Shown here: positions 35,901 through 45,869 of the stretch, piece after piece
Numbering within the stretch: the first letter of the stretch is position 1
How the letters are laid out: the number at the start of each line of letters is the position of its first letter
NCBI RefSeq assembly: GCF_010993745.1
Contig: NZ_WOTN01000003.1
Location: forward strand, 558,001-622,000
DNA length: 64,000 nt
Reading direction: 5' to 3'
Source of the DNA: Fodinicola acaciae
Lineage (GTDB): Bacteria; Actinomycetota; Actinomycetes; Mycobacteriales; HKI-0501
Translations under genes and position numbers: made by a program
Notes under the pieces: generated by a model
The model's input: only the letters and a program-made list of their open reading frames with translations
The model's database searches: none
What the model was told of the DNA's origin: nothing

Positions 35901-36446
35901 CTGGCCGAGGTCGAGTACGCCCTGCGGATCGGCCGGTGACACCACCGGCATGCCGAGATCGGCCAGCGCCATCTCCGAACTGCTCGGCACCGTCGACGAC
36001 TTCGCCACCGCGTCGTCACCGACGAACGCCAGCGCGCCGCCGTTGGGATGGGTCCCCATCAGGTTGTTGTGCCGCAACGCATCGCCCGCGCGGTCCAGGC
36101 CCGGCGCCTTGCCGTACCAATAGCCGGTGACGCCGGAATATTTCAGGCCGCCGACGATCCCGGCCAGCTGACTGCCCTGCACGGCGGTCGCGGCCAGCTC
36201 CTCGTTGACGCCCGGCTGGAAGACGATCTGGTGCTCGTCCAGCAGCCGGCGTTCGCGACCGAGCGCCAGGTCATAGCCGGCCAGCGGCGAGCCCTCGTAG
36301 CCGGAGATGAAGGCCGCCGTGTTACGGCCAGCGCGCGCGTCCGCACGGCGTACGTCCAGCGGCAGGCGGACCAGCGCCTGCACTCCGGTCAGGTAGATCA
36401 GTCCGTCCGTACCCGCGTATCGCTCGTCCAGCAGGCGTCCAGCCAC
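32985..36446 (-). CDS. Indolepyruvate ferredoxin oxidoreductase family protein (fused subunits)
   Basis: 1153 residues combining all subunits of a 2-oxoacid:ferredoxin oxidoreductase. An N-terminal pyrimidine-binding half precedes the thiamine diphosphate site (GDGTFHHSGSLALR), an iron-sulfur region CEGCGDCGDKSNC with CNKDYSCLAGDCPSF, and the gamma domain GVGGTGVVTLSQVLG. It oxidatively decarboxylates aryl- or branched-chain 2-oxoacids to acyl-CoA with ferredoxin as acceptor. Start is GTG 36446 (VAGRLLDERYAGTDG) with GAGG upstream. A TetR regulator lies upstream in the same direction across the 162-base palindrome. Confidence 0.92.
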   Translation of the reverse strand: MAGRLLDERYAGTDGLIYLTGVQALVRLPLDVRRADARAGRNTAAFISGYEGSPLAGYDLALGRERRLLDEHQIVFQPGVNEELAATAVQGSQLAGIVGGLKYSGVTGYWYGKAPGLDRAGDALRHNNLMGTHPNGGALAFVGDDAVAKSSTVPSSSEMALADLGMPVVSPADPQGVLDLGQHAVAMSRVSGLWVAVKMATNVADGAATAQVHPDRIVPVLPDLVVDGSSYLHRPTGNLVRPTLDGLEASLFGPRIELARRYAAANGLNRITARTAGDRIGFVAAGKTYLDLRQALRMLGLDDAELARRGVRLLELGMVHPLEPSIVDTFAAGLAEIVVVEEKRPFIETAVKDRLYGRPDAPLVTGKLTPDGRVLLPRSGELDPDIIAKAIATRLGDLPSVQAWQEKPKQRARISLPLLARTPFYCSGCPHNSSTQSPDGSLVGAGIGCHAMVLVMDSDKFGNLTGVTQMGGEGAQWIGMAPFLEHRHLVQNLGDGTFHHSGSLALRATVAAGVNVTYKLLYNSAVAMTGGQQAAGVRSIPEICRMLLAEGVKRIIVTTEDPKTYKNVWLPTKAEVWQRRRLAEAQETLAKVPGVTVLIHDQECATELRRKRKRGLAPDPTTRVMINERVCEGCGDCGDKSNCMSVQPVDTEFGRKTQIHQPSCNKDYSCLAGDCPSFLTVEPGAGRPKPVAADLTDDLPEPEIQVSRENFAMRITGVGGTGVVTLSQVLGAAAVIAGRHVRGLDQLGLAQKGGAVVSDLKLSEEPMEVANKLAAGECDLYLGADLLVAADPKNLAAASPQRTVAVVSTTRVPTGKMIMDTGVTFPDPDGVLTRIGEASRAEKAVYVDARGLAESLFGDDQYANMLLVGAAYQAGCLPLPADALEQAIELNGVKVEANKQAFRRGRQAVADPAALKSTVDGLTSVPDAVRREEISPLTDQVKAAPGSALRDILAIRVPDLVAYQNEAYAKSYVDFVERVRQAEEAVGSTELTETVARNLYKLMAYKDEYEVARLSLDPALRQEITARFGPGARHAYKLHPPILRALGMKRKITLGATARPAFSVLKAMRKVRGTPLDVFGYAHVRRVERALIAEYREAVEETLDRLGDGHVVAVEIAGLPDLVRGYEQIKLANVERYRERLTELRAKLATAAS

Positions 36447-36546
36447 CCCACACCTCGCTCAGCTCACGGCATTTCCTGCACCCTAACCCGCGGATTGCCG
36501 CGAATCACGGCCCGCCGGATTCGCTGTTCCGCCACCCAAAACGTCA

Positions 36547-36708
36547 GAGCCTGCTGGTAAACGGTGGTGCGTGAGAGTCGAGATCCAAACGTCGCTCTGC
36601 CGGTGCCAGGCGGAGCCCCCAATAGCAGCGCTATGGTGGGGTTTCGGCCGGTGCCGGCAGGCCGCGTTTGGGCTCGGCTGTCGCGTGCCACCGTTTACCA
36701 ACAGGCTC
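36547..36708. repeat. 162-base imperfect palindrome overlapping the tetR 3' end
   Basis: The outer arms 36547-36567 and 36688-36708 match at 20 of 21 bases (GAGCCTG-C/T-TGGTAAACGGTGG). Pairing continues inward, with mismatches, to the centre near 36628, so the whole element can fold into one long hairpin. It carries the last ~26 codons and the TAG of the tetR gene in its right half. Size and form fit a MITE-like insertion or a large terminator-type hairpin. Confidence 0.7.
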
Positions 36709-37425
36709 TCGGAGATTGTCGATGATCAGGGTGAGCGTGAAGTCGAAGCGGTCGTGGCCGGTGCCGGAGGTCAGCTCCTGCGCGTAGCGCCGCGTGTACG
36801 GAAAACGGTCGGCCGGCAGGGCGGTGAAGCGGCTGATCAGGTCCTGCTGGCCGACCACCCAACCGTCGCCGTGATTTTGTTGTCGTTGCTGGACAAGCGA
36901 GCGCTCCAGGGCATAGCCGCAGACGTAGAGGGTGAGCGCGTCGCGAGCCCAGGCGGCGGTCCGCGGCCGTACGCCGCCGGCCAGCAGGATCGCCAGGATC
37001 CCTTCGCCGACCCGCAGGGTTTCCAGGTGGGTGGGCACCATGGCCAGGGCCGCGCGCGCGACACCGGGATGTTTCAGGTACTGATCGCGCATCTGCGCGT
37101 ACACCTCGCGCAACTGCTCGCGCCAGCTGGCCGGATCCGGCTCCGGCAGCTCGATCTGCGCGCTCAGCCGGCCGATCAGGAGGTCGTCGAGGTCGTTCTT
37201 GTTGACGATGTGGGCGTACAACGAGGACGGACCGGTGCCGAGCACAGCTGCGACCCGGCGGATGGTCAGAGCGTCGTATCCCTGCGTGGCGACGACCTGC
37301 AGTGCGGCGTCGGTGATCCGGTCGAGCGTGATCGGCGTCTTGCGTGGCGCCGGCGTCGGGTCCGCCGGCGGTTGCGCGTGACGAGCCGCGCGGCGCTGTC
37401 TGGGATCGGCTGGCACGTACGCCAC
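36631..37425 (-). CDS. TetR-family transcriptional regulator
   Basis: 264 residues. The N-terminal helix-turn-helix (ITDAALQVVATQGYDALTIR, RVAAVLGTGPSSLYAHI) is followed by a ligand domain of the TetR C-terminal type ending near FDFTLTLIIDNLRE. The last ~25 residues (GKRWHATAEPKRG..., PAETPP) come from the palindrome at 36547-36708 and look appended. The frame extends upstream into the hairpin repeat at 37461, so GTG 37425 (VAYVPADPRQRRA) is taken; GTG 37416 is also possible. It may control the downstream oxidoreductase (inference). Confidence 0.82.
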   Translation of the reverse strand: MAYVPADPRQRRAARHAQPPADPTPAPRKTPITLDRITDAALQVVATQGYDALTIRRVAAVLGTGPSSLYAHIVNKNDLDDLLIGRLSAQIELPEPDPASWREQLREVYAQMRDQYLKHPGVARAALAMVPTHLETLRVGEGILAILLAGGVRPRTAAWARDALTLYVCGYALERSLVQQRQQNHGDGWVVGQQDLISRFTALPADRFPYTRRYAQELTSGTGHDRFDFTLTLIIDNLREPVGKRWHATAEPKRGLPAPAETPP

Positions 37426-37460
37426 CCTACCCGGCCACACGAACTTAGTTCGTGACGTCA

Positions 37461-37513
37461 GGTCGCATGGCCACCATGCTTGCGTCCAGCGCACGCATGG
37501 TGGCCATGCGACC
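37461..37513. repeat. 53-base hairpin repeat (GGTCGCATGGCCACC family), copy 1
   Basis: A perfect 19-base arm GGTCGCATGGCCACCATGC at 37461-37479 pairs with 37495-37513; a short inner stem TGCG/CGCA encloses the loop. It lies seven bases past the groEL stop. A second copy is at 40806-40858 with changed but still paired loop bases. Confidence 0.8.
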
Positions 37514-37520
37514 ACTCGGC

Positions 37521-39882
<2,362 letters not shown>

Positions 39883-39895
<13 letters not shown>

Positions 39896-40716
39896 GCTTC
39901 GACGAAGCGCAGCAGGGCGTCGCGGTCGTCACGCGCGCCGCGAGGTGGCACGACGATCAGCCGATCGACGCCGGCACGTTCGTACGCCTCGACCAGCTCG
40001 CGGCTCAGCGGCTGGTCCGGTGTCACCGACACCTCGACTTTTCCCAGCTCCGCTGGCCTTTCGCGAGTCTCGGCCGCCTCGCGCAGCTGCCGTACGCAGT
40101 CGCCGGCCGCCGCCGGGTCGAGCCAGAAGCCATACCAGCCGTGTCCCCGCTCGACCACCCGCGCGTACGTCTGCGGCGCCTCGCCACCGAAGTGGATCGG
40201 CGGCGCGTCGATCGCCGGCTCGGCGCGCATGTCGCGGAAGTCCACGTACGTGCCGGAATAGCCGGTCTTTCCGGACCACAACGCGGACATCGCGTCGAGA
40301 TATTCGACCGTACGCGCACCACGGCCGGCCAGCGGCACGCCGAGCGCGCGGAACTCCGGCTCCAGGTAACCGACTCCGACGCCGAACAGGAACCGGCCGC
40401 GGCTGGCGCGTACCAACGTGGCGACTTCTTTGGCGAGTATCAACGGATTGTGCAGCGGCACGACGGTGACACCGGTGCCCAGCTTCAACGTCGTGGTGTG
40501 CGCGGCCAGGAACGCGAGGCTGACAAAGGGATCCAGGAACGGCGTCCGCGGACTGGTGATTCGCGGCTGCCGGCCGGTCGGCGGATCGGGCAGCACATAA
40601 TGCTCGCCGGTCCAGGCACTCTCCCAGCCACTCGCCTCGGCGGCCTTCACCACCTCGGCCGCGACCGCCGGATCCGCGCAGACAAAGCCGTTCACCATGA
40701 AGAGACCGAATTTCAC
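39883..40716 (-). CDS. LLM-class (luciferase-like) F420- or flavin-dependent oxidoreductase
   Basis: 277 residues, a TIM-barrel bacterial-luciferase-like protein. Typical segments are VKFGLFMVNGFVCADPAVAA at the start, GTGVTVVPLHNPLILAKEVA and GVGVGYLEPEFRALGVPLAG in the middle, and PIHFGGEAPQTYARVVERGH. The subfamily is commonly F420-dependent in actinobacteria, but the cofactor cannot be proven here. Start is GTG 40716. Substrate unknown. Confidence 0.88.
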
Positions 40717-40805
40717 AGCCCCAACCTAGGCCGAGCCACCGGCGGCGACCAACGACACTTCCGGATCGCCGCCATGCCGCCCCAGCATGTCAACCACCGC
40801 CCGCC

Positions 40806-40858
40806 GGTCGCATGGCCACCATGCTTGCGTTGAACGCACGCATGGTGGCCATGCGGCC
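40806..40858. repeat. 53-base hairpin repeat (GGTCGCATGGCCACC family), copy 2
   Basis: The same left arm as at 37461 occupies 40806-40824 and pairs with 40840-40858 with one mismatch. Loop bases differ (TTGAA against TCCAG) yet the inner stem is kept, the pattern of a conserved structure. It lies nine bases past the DUF2071 gene stop. Confidence 0.8.
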
Positions 40859-40867
40859 AAAGAGAAC

Positions 40868-41635
40868 TCAGCCGGCGCGGGCGGGCCGAAGGCGGCCGCG
40901 GTGCCAGCCGTAGTTGACATCCGCCATGTAGAACGCGCTCGCCAGGATCGGCTTGGTGCCGGAGAAAAGGCCGTGCTGGAAGTACGAGACACGGCGTACG
41001 TCCACCGCGACCGGACGCGGTTCCCAGTTGCTGCGATAGGTCCGTACGACCACGATGCCGCCGTCACGGCCGGGCGCGAACGTGTAGCCGCGCGGACCGG
41101 CGTACCGCCTGGCGTCGTCCGGGTTGGCGAAAACCGTGTCCCAGAGCGGAGTTTCCTTCAGATTCGCCACCACGTCGACATCGGCGGTGCCGTCGGCGGA
41201 GTGCGCGACGAAGCGTACGGCGTCGTCCTGCTCCTCGGTCCACGCCTGGATGCGCTGGTGGTCGTAATCGGTGAACACGTTTCCGGTCCTGGTCAACAAT
41301 GCGCTGTCCGCATCGTTTCGTAGATGGCGCAGTCCGCGCAGGATCCGGCCGCCAGGTGTCTGATAGCGCGCGAAAACCCTGTATCCGGTCATGATCGTGC
41401 GCAGGCCCATCATCCGCGGCAGGCCCGGCAGTCGCAGGTGACGCAGGCTGACCAGCGCGACGGCGACCAGTGCATGCCGTTCTCCGTAAGGAGAACGATA
41501 GATCTCCAGGTCGAGTCCGGCCGGCAGCAACGGCTGCACCTGTTCCGGCGGTAAGGCGTAGGTGATCACCAGTGAGTGGTCGAAATGTGCATGTACAGGC
41601 AGTGGATGGCGGCTCAGCGCACGAAAAAACGACAC
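40868..41635 (-). CDS. DUF2071 family protein
   Basis: 255 residues of the uncharacterised DUF2071/COG3361 family. Recognisable stretches are VITYALPPEQVQPLLPAGLD, GERHALVAVALVSLRHLRLP and FARYQTPGGRILRGLRHLRN. Structurally the family relates to acetoacetate decarboxylase-like barrels, but no activity is known. Start is taken at GTG 41635 (VSFFRALSRHPLPVHAHFD), since the codons further upstream that read as Val are GTC. A GTCCA-N3-TGGAC palindrome lies 15 bases upstream of it. Confidence 0.8.
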   Translation of the reverse strand: MSFFRALSRHPLPVHAHFDHSLVITYALPPEQVQPLLPAGLDLEIYRSPYGERHALVAVALVSLRHLRLPGLPRMMGLRTIMTGYRVFARYQTPGGRILRGLRHLRNDADSALLTRTGNVFTDYDHQRIQAWTEEQDDAVRFVAHSADGTADVDVVANLKETPLWDTVFANPDDARRYAGPRGYTFAPGRDGGIVVVRTYRSNWEPRPVAVDVRRVSYFQHGLFSGTKPILASAFYMADVNYGWHRGRLRPARAG

Positions 41636-41736
41636 GTTCAGCTTTCTCTGTCCAATGTGGACACCGACGGCTGGACAATAGCGCAGCGGCCGATCGGAGG
41701 GTGACAGGCCCCGGTGGACGTGGTAATCCGGTGGAT

Positions 41737-42258
41737 ATGACCGATGAACGGATCGACCCCGCGTGTGCGGTCGCACACGGGATGACAACCGAGCTGGCCG
41801 GCGACCGGCTGTTGGTGGCCGTGTTCGCGTCGCCGGTCGCGGCATTCCTGGTGCGGTACGCGACCGACGCCGGCTTCCAGACCGTACTCGTCGAGCCGGA
41901 CGCGGAGCGACGCGGCCAGGCCGAGAAGGACGGCCTGATCGCGGCGGCCGACGTGCCGGCGCTGGACGGCACCGCGGACGTGGTCGTCACCGACCATCAC
42001 CGCGCGGAGCTGGGTCAGGTGCTGGCCGACTCGCTGAAGCACCCGGCGCGGTGGATCGGCGTGATGGGCAATCCGCGCCATCCGGGGCCGCATGTCCAGG
42101 CGCTGCGCGAGCTCGGCGTGGCGCAGGCCGACATCGACCGCGTACACCGGCCGGTCGGCCTCAACATCGGCTCGCGGCGGCCGGCCGAGATCGCGGTGGC
42201 CACGCTCGCCGGCCTGCTCGCCGACCGCAACAACCGGCCGGGCGGCTTCCACTTCTGA
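41737..42258 (+). CDS. XdhC-like Rossmann-domain protein
   Basis: 173 residues with only the C-terminal Rossmann domain of the XdhC/CoxI family: RLLVAVFASPVAAFLVRYAT, ADVVVTDHHRAELGQVLADS, RWIGVMGNPRHPGPHVQALR and VGLNIGSRRPAEIAVATLAG. Full-length relatives help insert the molybdenum cofactor into xanthine dehydrogenase-type enzymes; here the N-terminal XdhC domain is absent and no molybdoenzyme is nearby. ATG 41737 is preferred over the longer frame. It converges on the CobW gene, 12 bases apart. Confidence 0.8.
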   Translation: MTDERIDPACAVAHGMTTELAGDRLLVAVFASPVAAFLVRYATDAGFQTVLVEPDAERRGQAEKDGLIAAADVPALDGTADVVVTDHHRAELGQVLADSLKHPARWIGVMGNPRHPGPHVQALRELGVAQADIDRVHRPVGLNIGSRRPAEIAVATLAGLLADRNNRPGGFHF

Positions 42259-42270
42259 CCACCGCGAGGG

Positions 42271-43389
42271 TCAGACGAAGCAGTCGGCGTACGGGTCGGG
42301 GAACTCCAGCCACGCCTCCTGGCCGAGCGCCAGCTCGTCGTCGGTCAACAAGCAGGCGGTCAGCAAGGCACGCAGGTGCGCACGGTCGCCGCCCACGTCG
42401 ACGAAGACCAGCTCGACACAGCGGTCGCCGAAGTACTCGTCCCAGCCGAGCGACGCCGCCGTACGACGGCCCGGCGACGCCTCCGACCAGTCGGCCTCGG
42501 CGGCGGCCAGCCACAGGCCGGCGGCCCCCATGCTGACGCCGCAGCCGTGCGACTCGTACGCGATGACCGTGTCCGGTTGGGTGGCCAGCCACAGATGGCC
42601 GCGGCCGCGTACGGTGTGCTCGATCAACTGCGGCAACGCGGCGTCCAGCCGGCCGGGATGGAAAGGCCGCCGCGCGGTGAAATGCAGCGCGCTGCCGAGC
42701 GCGACGGGCAGCCCTTCGAGACCTCGCAGCGCGGCGGTCGGCGTGGCCAGGTCGCGATGCGGACCGCGCAACACCGACGCCGCCTCGCTGACCGGCCGCC
42801 GCGAGACCCACGGCACCAGCGACGCGAGCAGGTCGGCCACGGCCAGGTCAGCGGTGTCGACCAGTACGACGTCGGCAAACTCCAGCTGCCGCAGGATGAC
42901 GCCGGCGACCGCGCGGTCGTCGTCCGGCGCGGTCTGCCGGCCGCGGTCGGCCAGGTCGTCCTCGCCGGTCAGGTCCGCGACGAACGTCCCGCCGTCGATG
43001 GCGGTGACGAACGCGCCGAGCCGCACCCAGTCGAGCAGAGGCCGTCCGTCGATCACGCAGGCGACGCAGGCGGAGGCGATCTGCTCCGGCTCGACGATGT
43101 CCGGCAACACCAGCAGCTGGTCGGCGTCCGGCCGGGCGCGCGCCAGCCGTACGAGCGTCGGCAGTACGTCCTCACGCAGCGAGCACGACACGCAGCCGTG
43201 CACGAGGTCGACCGTCTCGGACTCCAGCACCTCGTCGGCGGTGCAGACGAAGCGGTGCAACCGACCCTCTGCCAGCGCGGACAGGTCGTGACGGATCACG
43301 ACCAGCGACCGGTCAGCCGTCAGCAGCTCTTCGGTGGCGGCCCGGGTGGCGCGACGGCTGAACCCGGACAGCACCGTCACTCGTGGCAT
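42271..43389 (-). CDS. CobW-family metal-associated protein lacking a normal P-loop
   Basis: 372 residues of the CobW/COG0523 family: an N-terminal G3E-like domain with HGCVSCSLREDVLPTLVRLA (the family metal-binding CxxC-type motif, reduced) and a C-terminal CobW_C domain (ALHFTARRPFHPGRLDAALP, LVFVDVGGDRAHLRALL). The Walker A loop, normally GFLGAGKTT, reads GFSRRATRA, so GTP hydrolysis is doubtful. With a Zur-type box 20 bases upstream it is probably part of the zinc-starvation response. Confidence 0.85.
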   Translation of the reverse strand: MPRVTVLSGFSRRATRAATEELLTADRSLVVIRHDLSALAEGRLHRFVCTADEVLESETVDLVHGCVSCSLREDVLPTLVRLARARPDADQLLVLPDIVEPEQIASACVACVIDGRPLLDWVRLGAFVTAIDGGTFVADLTGEDDLADRGRQTAPDDDRAVAGVILRQLEFADVVLVDTADLAVADLLASLVPWVSRRPVSEAASVLRGPHRDLATPTAALRGLEGLPVALGSALHFTARRPFHPGRLDAALPQLIEHTVRGRGHLWLATQPDTVIAYESHGCGVSMGAAGLWLAAAEADWSEASPGRRTAASLGWDEYFGDRCVELVFVDVGGDRAHLRALLTACLLTDDELALGQEAWLEFPDPYADCFV

Positions 43390-43407
43390 GCACCCTCCAG
43401 ATCGAGA

Positions 43408-43422
43408 TGAAAACCATTTTCA
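43408..43422 (-). promoter_or_regulatory. Zur-type box upstream of the CobW gene
   Basis: TGAAAACCATTTTCA, a perfect 6-3-6 palindrome (extendable to ATGAAAA...TTTTCAT), matches the AT-rich Zur operators of actinobacteria and stands out in GC-rich DNA. It lies 19-33 bases upstream of the CobW start, where bound repressor would block transcription. Confidence 0.82.
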
Positions 43423-43464
43423 TTACGGTCTGGAAGCGAGGCTACGCCAGGACGTTCGGTAGAG

Positions 43465-43698
43465 CTAGAGCAACCCCCGCCGCGCGGCCCACACGATGGC
43501 CTGGACCGGCGCGCGTACGCCCAGGTGGTCGCAGATCGCACGGGTCCGCCGGCGGACCGTACGCGCGGACAGCTGCAGCCGGCGGGCCACCGACTCCAGT
43601 GGCAGGCCGTCGGCGAGCAGCCGCAGCAGCACCACGTCGTCCTCGGTCAGCGGCTCGAAGCTCCGCAGCACCGCCGCATCTTCGGTCATAACGCTCAC
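43465..43698 (-). CDS. Stand-alone LuxR-type DNA-binding protein
   Basis: 77 residues comprising only a LuxR/GerE helix-turn-helix: LTEDDVVLLRLLADGLPLES, VARRLQLSARTVRRRTRAIC, DHLGVRAPVQAIVWAARRGL. No receiver or ligand domain. Start is GTG 43698 with GAGGAGG five bases upstream. It lies 45 bases after the rhamnose dehydrogenase stop on the same strand; a role in that operon is possible but unsupported. Confidence 0.78.
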   Translation of the reverse strand: MSVMTEDAAVLRSFEPLTEDDVVLLRLLADGLPLESVARRLQLSARTVRRRTRAICDHLGVRAPVQAIVWAARRGLL

Positions 43699-43743
43699 AT
43701 CGGCCTCCTCACGCCGTTGGAGATCTGGTCACCCTGACCCGGT

Positions 43744-45798
43744 CTAACGCAGGAACGCGGCTGCGACCCCGGCGTCGACCGGGATGTGCAACCCGGTGGT
43801 GTGTGACAGTTCGTTGCCGGCGAGTACGGCCACCGCAGCGGCCACCGTCTCCGGCAATACCTCTCGTTTCAGGAGCGTGCGCTGCGCGTAGAACTCGCCG
43901 AGTTTCTCCTCGGGAACCCCGTAGACCGCGGCTCGCTGTGCCCCCCACCCCCCGGCGAAGATCCCCGAACCCCGGACCACCCCATCCGGGTTCACGCCGT
44001 TGACTCTGATGCCAAACTCACCCAGCTCGGCGGCCAGCAGCCGCACCTGGTGAGCCTGGTCCGCCTTCGCCGCGCCGTACGCGACGTTGTTCGGACCGGC
44101 GAAGACCCCGTTCTTGCTGGAGACGTAGACGATGTCGCCGCCGAGCCCCTGCGCGACCATCACCGCCGTCGCCGCTCGGGACACCAGGAACGAGCCGCGC
44201 GCCATCACCGCGTGCTGCACGTCCCAGTCCTGGTCGGTGGTGTCCAGCAACCGCTTCGAGATCGACAGGCCCGCGTTGTTCACGACCAGGTCGACCCCGC
44301 CGTACGCGAGGCTCGCGGCGGCGACCATCTCCGCCACCGCCGCGGCGTCCGACACGTCGGCGGCCACCGCCACCGCGACATCGGCCTCACGTAAAGCTTT
44401 CTGTTGTTCGCCGAGCTCGGCGGCCACCTCGGCGGCCCGCTCGGCGTCCCGGTCGGCGACCACGACGCACGCGCCGTCGGCGGCCAGCCGCACGGCGGTC
44501 GCGCGGCCGATGCCGGAGGCACCGCCGGTGACCAGCGCGACCCGACCGGCCAGCGCCTTCGGTTTCGGCCGCCGCGCCAGCTTGGCCTCCTCCAGGGCCC
44601 AGTACTCGATCCGGAACTTCTCCGACTCGTCGATCGGCGCGTACGTCGACACTGCCTCGGCGCCGCGCATCACGTTGATCGCGTTGACATAGAACTCGCC
44701 GGCGACCCGCGCGGTCTGCTTGTCGGCGCCGTAGGAGAACATGCCGACGCCAGGCACCAGCACGATCGCCGGATCGGCGCCACGCATCGCCGGAGAGTCG
44801 GCGTCGGCGTACTTCTCGTAGTACGCGCGGTAATCGTCGCGATAGGCCGTGTGCAGCTCGCGCAGCCGCTCGACGACCCGCTCCAGCGGCGCGTCCGGCG
44901 GCAGGTCCAGCACCATCGGCCGCACCTTGGTGCGCAGGAAGTGGTCGGGACACGACGTGCCGAGTGCGGCCAGCTCCGGCATCCGTTGCCGGCCAACGAA
45001 ATCGAGGACGACCTCGGTGTCGGTGAAGTGGCCGACCTGACGGCGGTCGGTCGAGGCCAGGCCGCGCAGCACCGGCGCGAGCTCGGCCGCGCGCGCGTGC
45101 CTCGCGTCGTCGCTCAGCGGCGCGTGTACGAGTGCGCCGAACGGATCGGCCTTACCGTGCTTGGCGAGGTAGTCGGTGGCCGTACGGATGATCTCCAGCG
45201 AGTGCGCCTCACAGCGTGCCGAGTCCTCGCCCCATGCGGTGATCCCATGGCCGCCGAGTACGACGCCGATCGCCTGCGGATTGTCACGTTTTATCGCCGC
45301 GATATCGAGGCCGAGCTGGAATCCCGGCCGCCGCCACGGCACCCACAGCACGCGGTCGCCGAAGCAGTCGGCCACCAGCCGCTCGCCGTCGGCCGCGGTC
45401 GCCAGCGCGATGCCGGCGTCAGGGTGCAGGTGGTCTACGTGAGCTGCGTCGACCAGGCCGTGCATCGCGGTGTCGATCGACGGGGCCGCACCACCTTTGC
45501 CGTGCAGGCAGAAGTCGAAGGCGGCGACCATCTCGTCCTCGCGCGCCACTCCCGGATAGCTGTCGACGAGCGCGCGCAGGCGGTCGAGCCGCAGCACGGC
45601 CAGGCCGTTCTCGGTGAGCGTGCCGAGGTCGCCACCGGAGCCCTTCACCCACATCAGGTCGACCGGCTGGCCGGTCACCGGGTCCACCGCGCTGCCCTTC
45701 GCCGAGGCGTTGCCGCCGGCGAAGTTGGTGTTGCGCGGGTCGGCGCCGAGCCGGTGGCTGCGCGCGAGCAGCTCGGCGACCTGCGGATGCGTACTCAT
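43744..45798 (-). CDS. Bifunctional rhamnulose-type class II aldolase / short-chain dehydrogenase
   Basis: 684 residues. The N-terminal ~400 form a class II aldolase domain (RNTNFAGGNASAKG, LMWVKGSGGDLGTLTENGLA, HVDHLHPDAGIALA). The C-terminal ~260 form an SDR with TGGASGIGRATA and catalytic Ser plus YGAAKADQ (Tyr-x3-Lys). Known members (RhaE/RhaW type, YuxG) cleave L-rhamnulose or its phosphate to lactaldehyde and oxidise the product. It lies 71 bases downstream of L-rhamnose isomerase, supporting a rhamnose catabolic operon; no kinase is in the window. Confidence 0.9.
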   Translation of the reverse strand: MSTHPQVAELLARSHRLGADPRNTNFAGGNASAKGSAVDPVTGQPVDLMWVKGSGGDLGTLTENGLAVLRLDRLRALVDSYPGVAREDEMVAAFDFCLHGKGGAAPSIDTAMHGLVDAAHVDHLHPDAGIALATAADGERLVADCFGDRVLWVPWRRPGFQLGLDIAAIKRDNPQAIGVVLGGHGITAWGEDSARCEAHSLEIIRTATDYLAKHGKADPFGALVHAPLSDDARHARAAELAPVLRGLASTDRRQVGHFTDTEVVLDFVGRQRMPELAALGTSCPDHFLRTKVRPMVLDLPPDAPLERVVERLRELHTAYRDDYRAYYEKYADADSPAMRGADPAIVLVPGVGMFSYGADKQTARVAGEFYVNAINVMRGAEAVSTYAPIDESEKFRIEYWALEEAKLARRPKPKALAGRVALVTGGASGIGRATAVRLAADGACVVVADRDAERAAEVAAELGEQQKALREADVAVAVAADVSDAAAVAEMVAAASLAYGGVDLVVNNAGLSISKRLLDTTDQDWDVQHAVMARGSFLVSRAATAVMVAQGLGGDIVYVSSKNGVFAGPNNVAYGAAKADQAHQVRLLAAELGEFGIRVNGVNPDGVVRGSGIFAGGWGAQRAAVYGVPEEKLGEFYAQRTLLKREVLPETVAAAVAVLAGNELSHTTGLHIPVDAGVAAAFLR

Positions 45799-45869
45799 GT
45801 CTCGCTCTCTGTCAGCCCCGAAACGTTGTTGACGGCATCGTTGCCGAAGTTGCACAACAAAGCGGTTTG

